Shown: piece by piece, positions 15,923-25,172 of the stretch | Numbering within the stretch: position 1 is the stretch's first letter | Layout: each line of letters starts with the position of its first letter | Assembly: GCF_002286785.1 (NCBI RefSeq) | Contig: NZ_MUJY01000082.1 | Location: forward strand, 1-64,000 | Direction: 5' to 3' | Length of the DNA stretch: 64,000 nucleotides | Origin: Pseudomonas sp. PIC25 | GTDB taxonomy: Bacteria; Pseudomonadota; Gammaproteobacteria; Pseudomonadales; Pseudomonadaceae | Position numbers and translations under genes: made by a program | Notes under the pieces: generated by a model | What the model was told of the DNA's origin: nothing | Databases searched by the model: none | The model's input: the letters and a program-made list of their open reading frames with translations, nothing else

Positions 15923-17242
15923 TCACCGATACCGGTACATCTCCATCGCCTCCGGCAAGGCCCAGGTGGCGATGCTGCCGAGCAGCGCGAGGGTGGCGGG
16001 AAGCACCAGCCACCAGACCCGTGGCGCCAGCGCCGGCAACGCGGCGTGGCGTTGCACCAGGCTCAGGCTGGCGGCGCAGAAGGTCGCGGCGAGCAGGGCG
16101 CCGGCGAGGATATCGGTCGGCCAGTGCACGCCCAGGTAGACCCGCGACAAGGCGATCACCAGCGCCGGCAGGCAGGCCAGCAGCAGCCAGGTCAGGCGCA
16201 GGCGCGGCGGTTGGCCTCGGCCGGCCAGTACGCCGAGGGTGAGGAAGAAGGCGAAGGCCGCCGAGCTGTGTCCGCTGGGGAAACTGTAGCTCTCCAAGGG
16301 ATGCACCAGCACGTCCGGGCGAACCCGGGCGAACAGCCATTTCAGGCTGCCGTTGGCCAGCGCCGTGCCGAGCAGGCTGCCGATGGCGAAAAGCGCCGCT
16401 CGCCTTTGCCGGGCGAACAGCAGCAGCGCGCAGAGCAGGGTGCCCGCAACCACCTGGGTCTTGAAATCGCCGAGCCGGGTGGCGACTACCATCAGTCGGT
16501 CGACCCAGGCATGACGGTGCTCCTGCAGCAACGCCAGCAAGCCCTGATCGAGGCGATCGAGCTGCGGCCAGCCGACGAACAGCGCGGACAGGGCGGCCAA
16601 GCACAGCCCGGCGGTCAGCAGCGGGACTCTCGGATGCCGTTGCAGGCTGAAGTGGATGCACAGCCCGAGCAGCAGGCCCAGGGGAGCCGCGACCAGAGCC
16701 GCCTCGCTCCAGAAACCCTCCGGCAGCGGCAGGCGCAGGGCCGCGCCGGTGGCCCAGCCGGGCAGCAGGTAAGCCAGCGCCCAGCCGACCGACGCCAGCA
16801 GACTCACTAGCAGGAAACGGCCGAACGGCATATCGAGCATGCCGGCCACCATCGGCAGCATGGGCCGCAGCGGACCGATGAAGCGCCCCACTAACAAGCT
16901 GGCGAAACCGTATTTGTGGAAATGGATTTCCGCGCCGGCCATCCATTCCGGGTGGTGACGCAAGCCGGGAAGACGCCGGATGTTTTGGTGGAAGCGTCGC
17001 CCCAGCGCATAGGACAACAAATCCCCCAGCAGCCCGCCGCAGTAGGCCAGCAGCAGCGTCTCGCCGAGCCCCAGGGCGCCGCTGCCGGCCAGCACCGCAA
17101 GGGTGAACAGCAGCACGGCACCGGGCATCAGCAGGCCGACAATGGCCAGGCACTCGGTGCAGGCCACCACGAACAAGGCCAGCCCCAGCCACTGCGGGTG
17201 GGCGGAAAGCCAGGCGGTGAGGGTGTCGAGCCATTCACTCAT
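15923..17242 (-). CDS. DedA-PAP2 fusion membrane protein (lipid phosphatase)
   Basis: This 439-residue inner-membrane protein joins two domains. Residues about 1-200 are DedA/SNARE-associated, with GLLMPGAVLLF, HFHKYGFASLLVGRFIGPLRP and an acidic/arginine pattern typical of DedA flippase-like proteins. Residues about 250-420 are a PAP2 phosphatase with KWLFARVRP, YSFPSGHSSAAF and SRVYLGVHWPTD, the three motifs of the active site. A combined lipid translocation and dephosphorylation role, for example on undecaprenyl or phospholipid head groups, is inferred. The start overlaps the 3' end of the glycosylase gene by eight bases. Confidence 0.85.
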   Translation of the reverse strand: MSEWLDTLTAWLSAHPQWLGLALFVVACTECLAIVGLLMPGAVLLFTLAVLAGSGALGLGETLLLAYCGGLLGDLLSYALGRRFHQNIRRLPGLRHHPEWMAGAEIHFHKYGFASLLVGRFIGPLRPMLPMVAGMLDMPFGRFLLVSLLASVGWALAYLLPGWATGAALRLPLPEGFWSEAALVAAPLGLLLGLCIHFSLQRHPRVPLLTAGLCLAALSALFVGWPQLDRLDQGLLALLQEHRHAWVDRLMVVATRLGDFKTQVVAGTLLCALLLFARQRRAALFAIGSLLGTALANGSLKWLFARVRPDVLVHPLESYSFPSGHSSAAFAFFLTLGVLAGRGQPPRLRLTWLLLACLPALVIALSRVYLGVHWPTDILAGALLAATFCAASLSLVQRHAALPALAPRVWWLVLPATLALLGSIATWALPEAMEMYRYR

Positions 17243-17954
17243 GGATGGGGTTCCCGTGGACGAGACGATGGAAGTCGCGACCTTCGACCTGTCCGCGCCG
17301 TAGCGGGTTTCGTGTGCAGTGACGCGCGAAGCCGGCATCGACGAAGCGATAGGCCAGGTGCTCGTCGCGCCCCAGCGGAATGCCAAGGCGTGTGGTCTGG
17401 ATGATGCCGATAGGGTGTTCGTCGACATCCTCGACGAAAAACCGTTGCCAGTCGAAGCGCCGGGCGTTCCATTCGGGCACCTTCAGGCCGAGTGCCTTGC
17501 ACAGCAGCGTTTGCCCGGCGCAGAGGCGTTCGGCCGGTCGTGGGTGGCCGTTAGCGTCTGGATTGTTGCACTGCATCAGGGCCAGGCTCTCCGCCCCGGA
17601 GACGGCGTCCAGCCAGGGATGCCCGGATTTCACCAGCACGGCGTTGCCCAGGCCGTGGACGCTGATGTTCAGGGTGTCGCCGCCGCGGGCGTAGTACATG
17701 TAGATGTGCCCGCCATCCATGAACATGGCCCGCCGCGAGTGGGTATGGCCGAGGGACGAGTGGCTGCCCTTGTCGTCGAGGTAGTAGGCCTCGGTCTCGA
17801 TGATTCGCGCCGCCAGCCAGAGGTCACCGACCTTGTGCCGCAGCACCTTGCCCAGCAGTTCGCGGGCGACGAGTTGGGCATCGCGGTCGAAGAAGGCGCC
17901 CGGCAATGGCCGGGCGCCGGGCCAGGGCAGATCGGCAGGGAGCGAATCGGGCAT
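17235..17954 (-). CDS. mpg: 3-methyladenine DNA glycosylase (AAG/Mpg family)
   Basis: The enzyme excises alkylated purines to start base excision repair. This 239-residue protein matches the AAG family: LARELLGKVL-like opening, ARIIETEAYYLDDKGSHSS containing the catalytic Glu, FMDGGHIYMYYARGG forming the base pocket, and a C-terminal RNPLRRG. The ATG at 17954 has only a weak ribosome site; a start at 18035 would add 27 residues that do not look like this family. Its end overlaps the DedA-PAP2 start, so the two are probably one transcript. Confidence 0.85.
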   Translation of the reverse strand: MPDSLPADLPWPGARPLPGAFFDRDAQLVARELLGKVLRHKVGDLWLAARIIETEAYYLDDKGSHSSLGHTHSRRAMFMDGGHIYMYYARGGDTLNISVHGLGNAVLVKSGHPWLDAVSGAESLALMQCNNPDANGHPRPAERLCAGQTLLCKALGLKVPEWNARRFDWQRFFVEDVDEHPIGIIQTTRLGIPLGRDEHLAYRFVDAGFARHCTRNPLRRGQVEGRDFHRLVHGNPIHE

Positions 17955-18134
17955 ACAGGGAAGCGGTCCAGGCTGGGATGCCGGACATGATAACCAAGCC
18001 CGCCGCACACCCGCCGATGAGTTGTAACAAGGCATGGGACACCGGCGGCCAACTTAGGTTGGGCGTGCGCTCCGCCGGATTGTCCGCTTCGCTTGGCTGG
18101 CCTAGCCTGCGGGCATAACGACAAGAGTGCCAGC

Positions 18135-19004
18135 ATGAGCCGCTCCACCCGCACCGACAGCGCCCACATCACGCCCAGTGCCCACTACACGGGTTACGTC
18201 TGGTATCGCCATCACTTGGCCGAGCCGGCGTTCGTCACCGGCTTCGGCCGCTTCGCCCACGGCGTGCTGTCGCCGGTGGCCTGGGCCGCGCGGGTGGGCT
18301 TCGGCCTGGATGTCGAGCACTTCCTGCTCCAGCGCCACCTGTTGATCGATGCGCGCCTGACCGCCGCCATCGAACAGGGCGGGGTGCGTCAGGTGGTGGA
18401 GATCGCCTGCGGCCTGTCGCCTCGTGGCCGGCGCTTCCGGGTGCGTTACCCGGACCTGCACTACGTGGAAGCCGACCTGCCGCCGATGGCGGCGCGCAAG
18501 CGTCTGTTGCTGCACGGCGAAGGCTGGTTGGACAACCGTCATCAGGTTCGCGCAGTGGATATCCTCGCCGAGCGCGGCCCGAACAGCCTGGAGGCGCTGT
18601 TCGCCGGGCTCGATCCGAACTACCCGGTGGTGGTGATCACCGAGGGGCTGGTGAACTACTTCGAGCGTCCGCTGATCGAGGGCTTCTGGGCCCGGCTCGC
18701 CGTGCAGCTCGCCGAATTTCCCCGCGCCACCTACCTCACCGAGCTCTACCCGGACCTGCGCGAGCATCCGCATTACCGCCAGTTGCGCTGGGCGGTGGAC
18801 TTCATCGGCCGCCTGACCCGTGGCAGCTACCCGCTGCATTACCGCAGCCATGAGGAAATCCGCGAGGCGTTCGGGCGTTGTGGTTTTCACAACACCCGCG
18901 TACTCGACCCGAGCCGGGAAAGCCCTGGCCTCGGCCTGCGCCCGTCGAAGGTGCCGACGTTGGTGCGGGTGATCGAGGCGAGTATCGGCGCTAGCCTGCG
19001 CTGA
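18135..19004 (+). CDS. SAM-dependent methyltransferase, leucine carboxyl methyltransferase-like
   Basis: This is a 289-residue protein of the LCMT/Ppm1 family. VVEIACGLSPRGRRF (about residues 93-107) is the glycine-rich SAM-binding motif in the form typical of this family. YVEADLPPMAARKR follows as the acidic second motif, and VVITEGLVNYF as the post-motif. Bacterial members act on small molecules or protein termini, and the substrate here is unknown. It is divergent from the glycosylase gene and convergent with the hydrolase at 19015. Confidence 0.7.
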   Translation: MSRSTRTDSAHITPSAHYTGYVWYRHHLAEPAFVTGFGRFAHGVLSPVAWAARVGFGLDVEHFLLQRHLLIDARLTAAIEQGGVRQVVEIACGLSPRGRRFRVRYPDLHYVEADLPPMAARKRLLLHGEGWLDNRHQVRAVDILAERGPNSLEALFAGLDPNYPVVVITEGLVNYFERPLIEGFWARLAVQLAEFPRATYLTELYPDLREHPHYRQLRWAVDFIGRLTRGSYPLHYRSHEEIREAFGRCGFHNTRVLDPSRESPGLGLRPSKVPTLVRVIEASIGASLR

Positions 19005-19026
19005 TCGCGAAGACTCAGGCGCAGGC
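18994..19026. terminator. Inverted repeat across convergent stop codons
   Basis: GCCTGCGC at 18994-19001 pairs with GCGCAGGC at 19019-19026 and encloses the two convergent stops (19004 and 19015). There is no T-run. A bidirectional terminator is plausible but unproven. Confidence 0.4.
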
Positions 19027-20241
19027 CGCCCGCGGTGCCGGCGGAGCGATATGCGCCGCCAGCGCCGTGCTGGCCTGGGGCTCGATGTGGGAGAAGATGA
19101 ACGCCAGTCCGCCTGCGGTCCGCCGCAAGGGTAGCAGGTCGAGGGCGGGGAGGTCGGCTGTCAGCAACTGCCATCCGCGCCACGGCAGCTCGTCCGGGAG
19201 GTCGGCGAGCAGGTGGCCGCCGAAGAAGCCCAGCTCATTCAGTTCCACCGGCCAGTCGCCGCCCTGGTCGTGGTGTAGCAGCGCCTTGCGCTGGCGGGGC
19301 GGCAGGCGCGGTTCGTGGCGGCGATCGAGCAGTTGCAGGCCGTCGCGAGCCAGGCGGGTGCTGCCCGGGCTGGCCAGCGGCAGCGCCTCACCTCTCAGGA
19401 ATGGGCCATACAGGCCGGCGCAGGCTTCGCGGCGCTCGAACTGGGCCAGGTGGTCGGCACCGTGGATCAGCGCGCAATCGGCATTGGCGCAGGTGGCGGC
19501 GAACAGGGCATGTTCCCAGGGCTGGGTGAAGTGGTCGTGTTCGCCGGCGAGCACCAGCGTCGGGCATTGCGGGTGGCGGTCGAAGCCGGGGAACGCCAGC
19601 AGGCGCCGGCTGTTCTGCCGGTAACGCTCGATTTCCTCGGGCGTCAGGCGTTGCAACTGGCGCAGCAGGGCCTTGCGGAAGGTCGGCGAGACCTCGGTTT
19701 CCTGCACGCGCAACGGATTGATCAGGCCGTTCAGGGCCCCCTGGGCAAACGCTGCATGACGGCCTTCGGCGAGCAGCGCCAGGCTTTCCTCCAGCAACAG
19801 CCGGGCGCCGGGGCGACCGAAGGCGGTGATGCCGGCCAGCAGCAGGCGCGCGCAATGACGCGGATGGCGGGCGGCGAACAGGGCGGCGATGGCCGAGCCG
19901 TAGGACAGGCCGATGGGCATCAGCGGCGGGATGTGCAGGGCCTCGGCGAAGGCGGCGATCAGGTCGGCGAGGTCGGCCAGCGTCAGTTCCGGGGCGAGCT
20001 GCGGGTTGCCGCCCTGGCTGGGCAGGTCGAGCAAGATCACCGGGTGTTCGGCGAGCAGTTCGGCGACTTCGCTGGTGAAGGAGCGGAAACTCTGGAACGC
20101 CCCGCCGAGCAGCAGCACCGGTGCGCGGCCGTCTTCCGTATGGGCGGCGAAGGCCTGGTAATGCAGGCGCCAGGGGCCCACTTCGAGCACTTCCGGGGCG
20201 GCGCCGAGCTGGCCGGCACTGAAGTCGGTACGGTATTGCAT
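19015..20241 (-). CDS. Alpha/beta hydrolase with a PilZ-like C-terminal extension
   Basis: This is a 408-residue protein. Residues about 20-280 are an alpha/beta hydrolase with nucleophile elbow GLSYGSA (Ser113), an acid in LVLAGEHDHF and a His in HGADHLAQFE. Residues about 300-390 are an extra domain. It opens with RRHEPR (an RxxxR pattern, residues 308-312), continues with WPVELNELGFFGGHLL and ends in GGLAFIFSHIEP, a layout that resembles PilZ c-di-GMP-binding domains, although the serine of the DxSxxG motif is absent. The hydrolase assignment is firm; the PilZ-like reading is tentative. The leader has an A-rich Hfq/Crc-type motif. The ATG at 20241 has a GGGAG site. Confidence 0.7.
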   Translation of the reverse strand: MQYRTDFSAGQLGAAPEVLEVGPWRLHYQAFAAHTEDGRAPVLLLGGAFQSFRSFTSEVAELLAEHPVILLDLPSQGGNPQLAPELTLADLADLIAAFAEALHIPPLMPIGLSYGSAIAALFAARHPRHCARLLLAGITAFGRPGARLLLEESLALLAEGRHAAFAQGALNGLINPLRVQETEVSPTFRKALLRQLQRLTPEEIERYRQNSRRLLAFPGFDRHPQCPTLVLAGEHDHFTQPWEHALFAATCANADCALIHGADHLAQFERREACAGLYGPFLRGEALPLASPGSTRLARDGLQLLDRRHEPRLPPRQRKALLHHDQGGDWPVELNELGFFGGHLLADLPDELPWRGWQLLTADLPALDLLPLRRTAGGLAFIFSHIEPQASTALAAHIAPPAPRAACA

Positions 20242-20263
20242 GCAGGCATCTCCCTGGCGGCCG

Positions 20264-20275
20264 CTTCTTCTTGTT
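20264..20275 (-). promoter_or_regulatory. A-rich Hfq/Crc-type motif in the hydrolase leader
   Basis: The minus strand reads AACAAGAAGAAG, which contains AACAAGAA (AAnAAnAA) and fits the ARN repeat preferred by the Hfq distal face. It lies about eight bases upstream of the GGGAG ribosome site. This is the weakest of the five such sites in the window. Confidence 0.35.
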
Positions 20276-20460
20276 CTGGCGGCACCCTCCAGGGGAAGGT
20301 AATCACCGGTAGCACATTTGTTCACCCAACCTTCGGGCGGGCGGACGTCTCCATTCATCCCAGCGGTCAGGAACGGCGCGTCACGGCGTTACTTCCGGTG
20401 TGGCATAACGCCTCGTCTGCCATCCGCCCGACGCCGCTGGGCGCGGGCTCCCGGCCCCGC

Positions 20461-20466
20461 TATAAT
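20461..20466 (+). promoter_or_regulatory. Candidate -10 element of the proA operon
   Basis: A perfect TATAAT sits 35 bases before the proA start. No convincing -35 hexamer is seen 16-18 bases upstream. The remaining gap from 20242 to 20460 shows nothing else I can name. Confidence 0.3.
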
Positions 20467-20501
20467 CAGCCGCTTTCCTCGACTGCCAGACCTCCGAGAC
20501 C

Positions 20502-21761
20502 ATGACCGAGTCCGTGCTCGACTACATGACCCGCCTGGGCCGCGCCGCGCGCGACGCCTCGCGGGTGATCGCCCAGGCCAGTACCGCGCAGAAGAACCGC
20601 GCCCTGCTGGCCGCCGCCGCCGCCCTCGACGCCGCCCGCGACGAGCTGGCCGCCGCCAACCAGAAGGATCTTGACCAGGGCAAGGCGAACGATCTCGAGC
20701 CAGCCCTGCTGGACCGCCTGGCCCTGACCCCGGCGCGCATCGATTCGATGATCGAAGGGTTGCGCCAGGTCGCCGCGCTGCCCGACCCGGTCGGTGCGAT
20801 CCGCGACATGAGCTACCGCCCCTCGGGCATCCAGATCGGCAAGATGCGCGTGCCGCTGGGCGTGATCGGCATCATCTACGAGTCGCGGCCGAACGTGACC
20901 ATCGATGCCGCCAGCCTGTGCCTGAAGTCCGGCAATGCCACCATCCTGCGCGGCGGTTCCGAAGCGATCCATTCCAACCGTGCCATCGCGGCCTGCATCC
21001 GCCAGGGGCTGGCCGAGGCCGGGCTGCCGGACACGGCGGTGCAGGTGGTGGATACCACCGACCGCGCTGCCGTAGGCGCGTTGATCGCCATGCCGGAGTT
21101 CGTCGACGTGATCGTTCCGCGTGGCGGCAAGGGCCTGATCGAACGCATCAGCCGCGATGCCCGCGTGCCGGTGATCAAGCACCTGGACGGCATCTGCCAT
21201 GTCTACGTCGATGCGCTGGCCGACCTGGAAAAGGCCCGGAGCATCGCCTTCAACGCCAAGTGCTACCGCTACGGTATCTGCGGTGCCATGGAAACCCTGC
21301 TGGTGGACCAGGCGGTGGCCGCGGCCTTCTTGCCGGCCATGGCGCAGATGTTCGTGGAGAAGGGCGTCGAGCTGCGCGGTTGCGAGCGCACCCGTGCGCT
21401 GATCCAGGCCGAGCCGGCGAAGGAAGAGGACTGGAGCACCGAGTACCTGGCGGCGATCCTGTCGATCCGCGTGGTCGATGGGCTCGACGAGGCCATCGCG
21501 CACATCAACCGTTACGGTTCGCACCACACCGACTCCATCGTCACCGAGCACCAGGGCCATGCCCGGCGCTTCCTCGCCGAGGTGGACTCCAGCTCGGTGA
21601 TGCTCAATACCCCGACCTGCTTCGCCGACGGCTTCGAGTACGGCCTGGGCGCGGAGATCGGCATTTCCACCGATAAGCTGCATGCACGCGGTCCGGTCGG
21701 CCTGGAAGGCTTGACCTGCGAGAAGTACGTGGTGATCGGCGACGGTCAGCTGCGCGGCTGA
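20502..21761 (+). CDS. proA: Gamma-glutamyl phosphate reductase ProA
   Basis: ProA reduces gamma-glutamyl phosphate to glutamate semialdehyde with NADPH in proline biosynthesis. The 419-residue protein has the aldehyde dehydrogenase-like fold. [17 protein letters not shown] is the family cofactor block, and the cysteine in [15 protein letters not shown] is the likely catalytic residue; [14 protein letters not shown] and [19 protein letters not shown] are further conserved stretches. It opens a long same-strand run: nadD starts on the last base of its stop codon. Confidence 0.95.
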   Translation: MTESVLDYMTRLGRAARDASRVIAQASTAQKNRALLAAAAALDAARDELAAANQKDLDQGKANDLEPALLDRLALTPARIDSMIEGLRQVAALPDPVGAIRDMSYRPSGIQIGKMRVPLGVIGIIYESRPNVTIDAASLCLKSGNATILRGGSEAIHSNRAIAACIRQGLAEAGLPDTAVQVVDTTDRAAVGALIAMPEFVDVIVPRGGKGLIERISRDARVPVIKHLDGICHVYVDALADLEKARSIAFNAKCYRYGICGAMETLLVDQAVAAAFLPAMAQMFVEKGVELRGCERTRALIQAEPAKEEDWSTEYLAAILSIRVVDGLDEAIAHINRYGSHHTDSIVTEHQGHARRFLAEVDSSSVMLNTPTCFADGFEYGLGAEIGISTDKLHARGPVGLEGLTCEKYVVIGDGQLRG

Positions 21762-22408
21762 TGGCGAAACGGATCGGCATTCTCGGCGGCACCTTCGACC
21801 CGGTGCATATCGGCCATCTGCGCGGCGCGCTGGAGGTGGCCGAACAGTTCGGTCTCGACGAACTGCGCCTGATTCCCAGCGCGCGTCCGCCGCACCGTAA
21901 CACGCCGCAGGTATCGGCGGCCGACCGGCTGGCGATGGTCGAGCAGGCCGTGGCGGGCCTGCCGCCGCTCACGGTGGACGATCGCGAGCTGAAGCGCGAC
22001 AAGCCGTCCTACAGCATCGACACCCTGGAGTCCCTGCGCGCCGAACTGGCGCCGGAAGATCAGTTGTTCCTGCTGTTGGGCTGGGATGCCTTCTGCGGTC
22101 TGCCGAGCTGGCACCGCTGGGAGGAGCTGCTCGATCACTGCCACATCCTGGTGCTGCAGCGGCCGGATGCCGACAGCGAGCCCCCGGAAAGCCTGCGCGA
22201 CCTGGTCGCCGCGCGCAGCATCAACGATCCACAGGCCCTCACCGGGCCGAGTGGCCACATCGCTTTCGTCTGGCAAACGCCATTGGAAGTGTCGGCCACC
22301 CAGATCCGCCAACGGCTGGCCAGCGGCAGATCGGTGCGTTTCCTGGTACCCGATGCGGTGCTGGCTTACATCAATGCGCACGGGCTGTACCGTGCGCCGA
22401 CGAATTGA
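21761..22408 (+). CDS. nadD: Nicotinate-mononucleotide adenylyltransferase NadD
   Basis: NadD transfers AMP from ATP to nicotinate mononucleotide in NAD synthesis. The 215-residue protein begins with [15 protein letters not shown], the (H/T)xGH nucleotidyltransferase motif, and ends with the [12 protein letters not shown] block that contacts ATP phosphates. [21 protein letters not shown] replaces the usual GxD region of the family, here cited in part as [13 protein letters not shown]. Its ATG overlaps the proA stop by one base. rsfS follows, the standard nadD-rsfS-rlmH order in gammaproteobacteria. Confidence 0.94.
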   Translation: MAKRIGILGGTFDPVHIGHLRGALEVAEQFGLDELRLIPSARPPHRNTPQVSAADRLAMVEQAVAGLPPLTVDDRELKRDKPSYSIDTLESLRAELAPEDQLFLLLGWDAFCGLPSWHRWEELLDHCHILVLQRPDADSEPPESLRDLVAARSINDPQALTGPSGHIAFVWQTPLEVSATQIRQRLASGRSVRFLVPDAVLAYINAHGLYRAPTN

Positions 22409-22430
22409 ACACGAGGCAACAGAACCACTC

Positions 22431-22790
22431 ATGCAGAACGATCAACTGGTCCAGCTGGCGATCGACGCCCTGGAAGACATGAAGGCCCAGGACATCACCA
22501 CCATCGATGTCCGCGGCAAGACCAGCGTCACCGATTACATGGTAATCGCCAGCGGTACCTCCAGCCGTCACGTGAAGTCGATTGCCGACAACGTGCTGGA
22601 GAAGGTCAAGGAAAACGGCGTGCGACCGTTGGGCAGCGAAGGCCTGGACGGTGGCGAATGGGCCCTGCTCGACTTGGGCGACGTGGTGGTCCATGTGATG
22701 CAGGTCGCCACCCGTCAATTCTATGACCTTGAGCGTCTCTGGCAGGGCGCCGAGCAGAGCCGCGCGCAACACGGTTCCGATCACGAGTAA
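22431..22790 (+). CDS. rsfS: Ribosomal silencing factor RsfS
   Basis: RsfS binds ribosomal protein uL14 on the large subunit and blocks subunit joining in starvation. The 119-residue protein is the whole RsfS/Iojap domain: [36 protein letters not shown], and [16 protein letters not shown] followed by [10 protein letters not shown] are family hallmarks. The start codon at 22431 lacks a strong ribosome site, but the preceding frame belongs to nadD in another phase. It lies between nadD and rlmH. Confidence 0.93.
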   Translation: MQNDQLVQLAIDALEDMKAQDITTIDVRGKTSVTDYMVIASGTSSRHVKSIADNVLEKVKENGVRPLGSEGLDGGEWALLDLGDVVVHVMQVATRQFYDLERLWQGAEQSRAQHGSDHE

Positions 22791-22799
22791 GCGACCGCC

Positions 22800-23267
22800 G
22801 TGCGTATCAAGCTGATCGCCGTCGGTTCGCGCATGCCGCGCTGGGTGGAGGAGGGCTGGCAGGAATATGCCAAGCGCCTGCCGCCCGAGCTGGCGCTCGA
22901 CCTGGTGGAAATCCCGCTGAACACCCGTGGCAAGAATGCCGACGTGGCGCGCCTGATCCGTCAGGAGGGCGAGGCCATGCTGGCCAAGGTGCAGCCGGGC
23001 GAGCGCATCGTCACCCTGGAGGTGCACGGTAAGCCCTGGAGCACCGAACAACTGGCGACGGAGCTGGATCGCTGGCGGCTGGACGCGCGGACCGTCAACC
23101 TGATGGTGGGCGGGCCGGAAGGGCTGGCACCGGAGGTCTGCGCTCGCAGCGAGCAGCGCTGGTCGCTGTCGCCGCTGACCTTGCCGCACCCGCTGGTTCG
23201 CATCCTGATCGGCGAACAGATCTACCGGGCCTGGACGGTATTGTCCGGCCACCCCTATCACAAGTAA
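22800..23267 (+). CDS. rlmH: 23S rRNA (pseudouridine1915-N3)-methyltransferase RlmH
   Basis: RlmH is a SPOUT methyltransferase that modifies pseudouridine 1915 of 23S rRNA in assembled 70S ribosomes. The 155-residue length is exact for the family. It starts MRIKLIAVG, has the knotted SAM site in LMVGGPEGL and ends with the invariant LSGHPYHK. The start codon is GTG at 22800, nine bases after the rsfS stop. The elongasome gene mrdA starts nine bases after its end. Confidence 0.95.
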   Translation: MRIKLIAVGSRMPRWVEEGWQEYAKRLPPELALDLVEIPLNTRGKNADVARLIRQEGEAMLAKVQPGERIVTLEVHGKPWSTEQLATELDRWRLDARTVNLMVGGPEGLAPEVCARSEQRWSLSPLTLPHPLVRILIGEQIYRAWTVLSGHPYHK

Positions 23268-23276
23268 CCGTCACCG

Positions 23277-25172
23277 ATGCCGCAGCCGATCCGCCTGAAA
23301 GACCACGAAAAGGATGCGCGCCTGGTACGCAGCCGCGTCATCGCGGGTGCCGTGGTGGTGGTGGCGCTGATCCTGGCGCTGGTGGCGCGGCTGTATTACC
23401 TGCAGGTGATCCAGTACGAGTACCACTCGACCCTGTCGGAGAACAACCGGGTCCACGTCCAGCCGATTCCGCCGACCCGCGGGCTGATCTTCGATCGCAA
23501 TGGCGTGATCATTGCCGATAACCGGCCGAGTTTCAGTCTCACGGTAACCCGCGAGCGGGCCGGCGACTGGGGAAAGGTGCTGGACGTCATTGTCGAGGTG
23601 CTGGAGCTGACCCCGGACGACCGCGCGCTGTTCGAGAAGCGCATGAAGCAGGGGCGGCGGCCGTTCGAGCCGGTGCCGGTGCTGTTCGAGCTGAGCGAGG
23701 ACCAGATCGCCCGTATCGCGGTCAACCAGTTCCGCCTGCCCGGCGTGGAGGTGGCTGCCCAATTGGTCCGGCACTATCCGCAGAAGGAGCATTTCGCCCA
23801 TTCGGTCGGCTATGTCGGACGGATCAACGAACAGGAGCTGAAGAAGCTCGATCCGGTGGACTACAGCGGCACCCACCATATTGGCAAGACCGGCATCGAG
23901 CGCTTCTATGAAGACCAGTTGCACGGCCAGGTGGGGTACGAGGAAGTCGAGACCAATGCCCGCGGGCGGGTATTGCGGGTGCTCAAGCGCACCGACCCGA
24001 CCCCCGGCAAGGACCTGACCCTGACCCTCGACCTGAAGCTGCAGGAAGCCGCCGAGGCCGCCCTGGGGGGGCGCCGTGGCGCAGTGGTGGCGATCGAACC
24101 GGCCACCGGCGACGTGCTGGCGATGGTCAGCCAGCCGAGCTTCAACCCCAACCTGTTCGTCACCGGCATTAGTTTCAAGGACTACGCCGAGCTGCGCGAC
24201 TCCATCGACCGGCCGCTCTACAACCGCGTGCTGCGGGGGCTCTACCCGCCGGGTTCGACGATCAAGCCGATGGTGGCGGTGGCCGGGCTGGACGCCGGGG
24301 TGGTGACGCCGGCGACGCGGGTGTTCGATCCAGGCTTCTATCAATTGCCCAATTACGATCACAAGTACCGCAACTGGAACCGCAGCGGCGACGGCTGGGT
24401 GAACCTGGAGATGGCGATCATGCGCTCCAACGACACCTATTTTTATGACCTCGCCCACAAGATGGGCATCGATCGGCTGCACGACTATCTGTCGCGTTTC
24501 GGCATCGGCCAACGCGTATCCCTGGACATGTTCGAGGAAGCCGAGGGCCTGATGCCCTCGCGCGACTGGAAGCGCGCCCGTTACCGTCAGGCCTGGTATC
24601 CCGGCGAGACGCTGATCCTCGGCATCGGCCAGGGCTACATGCAGGCGACGCCGCTGCAACTGGCGCAGGCCACGGCGCTGATGGCCAACCGCGGCAAGTG
24701 GATTCGCCCGCACTTGGCCAAGAGCATCGAGGGCAAGCCGCCGGTGGACGAGAATCCGATGCCCGATATCGTGCTGCGAGATCCGAAGTTCTGGGACTAT
24801 GCGCGAAACGGCATGGAAATGGTGCTCCACGGGCCGCGCGGCACTGCGCGCAAGGTGGGCGACAGCGCGGTTTATCGCATCGCAGGCAAGAGCGGTACCG
24901 CCCAGGTGGTGGCGATCAAGCAGGGCGAGAAGTACGACCGCTCCAAGGTGCAGGAGCGCCATCGCGACCACGCCCTGTTCGTCGCCTTCGCCCCGGCAGA
25001 CAACCCGAGGATCGCCGTGGCGGTGATGGTGGAGAACGGTGAGTCCGGCTCCGGTGTTGCCGCACCGGTGGTCAAGCAGGTGATGGACGCCTGGCTGCTG
25101 GACGAGAACGGCCAACTGAAACCCGAATTCGCCGAGCCCCGGCCCGCGGAGGTGCTCGCCCATGAACGGTAA
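23277..25172 (+). CDS. mrdA: Penicillin-binding protein 2 (peptidoglycan transpeptidase)
   Basis: PBP2 cross-links peptidoglycan during lateral wall growth with RodA. The 631-residue protein has a cytoplasmic tail, one membrane anchor (about residues 21-40), a non-catalytic PBP dimer domain and a C-terminal transpeptidase. Active-site motifs are SxxK at Ser327-Lys330 (PPGSTIKP), SxN-type at Ser384 (RSNDTY; the third residue is Asp) and KSGT at 538-541. Its 3' end overlaps rodA by 11 bases. Confidence 0.95.
   Translation: MPQPIRLKDHEKDARLVRSRVIAGAVVVVALILALVARLYYLQVIQYEYHSTLSENNRVHVQPIPPTRGLIFDRNGVIIADNRPSFSLTVTRERAGDWGKVLDVIVEVLELTPDDRALFEKRMKQGRRPFEPVPVLFELSEDQIARIAVNQFRLPGVEVAAQLVRHYPQKEHFAHSVGYVGRINEQELKKLDPVDYSGTHHIGKTGIERFYEDQLHGQVGYEEVETNARGRVLRVLKRTDPTPGKDLTLTLDLKLQEAAEAALGGRRGAVVAIEPATGDVLAMVSQPSFNPNLFVTGISFKDYAELRDSIDRPLYNRVLRGLYPPGSTIKPMVAVAGLDAGVVTPATRVFDPGFYQLPNYDHKYRNWNRSGDGWVNLEMAIMRSNDTYFYDLAHKMGIDRLHDYLSRFGIGQRVSLDMFEEAEGLMPSRDWKRARYRQAWYPGETLILGIGQGYMQATPLQLAQATALMANRGKWIRPHLAKSIEGKPPVDENPMPDIVLRDPKFWDYARNGMEMVLHGPRGTARKVGDSAVYRIAGKSGTAQVVAIKQGEKYDRSKVQERHRDHALFVAFAPADNPRIAVAVMVENGESGSGVAAPVVKQVMDAWLLDENGQLKPEFAEPRPAEVLAHER

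Noticed and set aside
15777-17234. 485-codon minus-strand frame overlapping the DedA-PAP2 gene
   Set aside because: Out of frame with the clear DedA and PAP2 motifs; its translation is Arg/Ala/Pro-rich and runs through the REP cluster.
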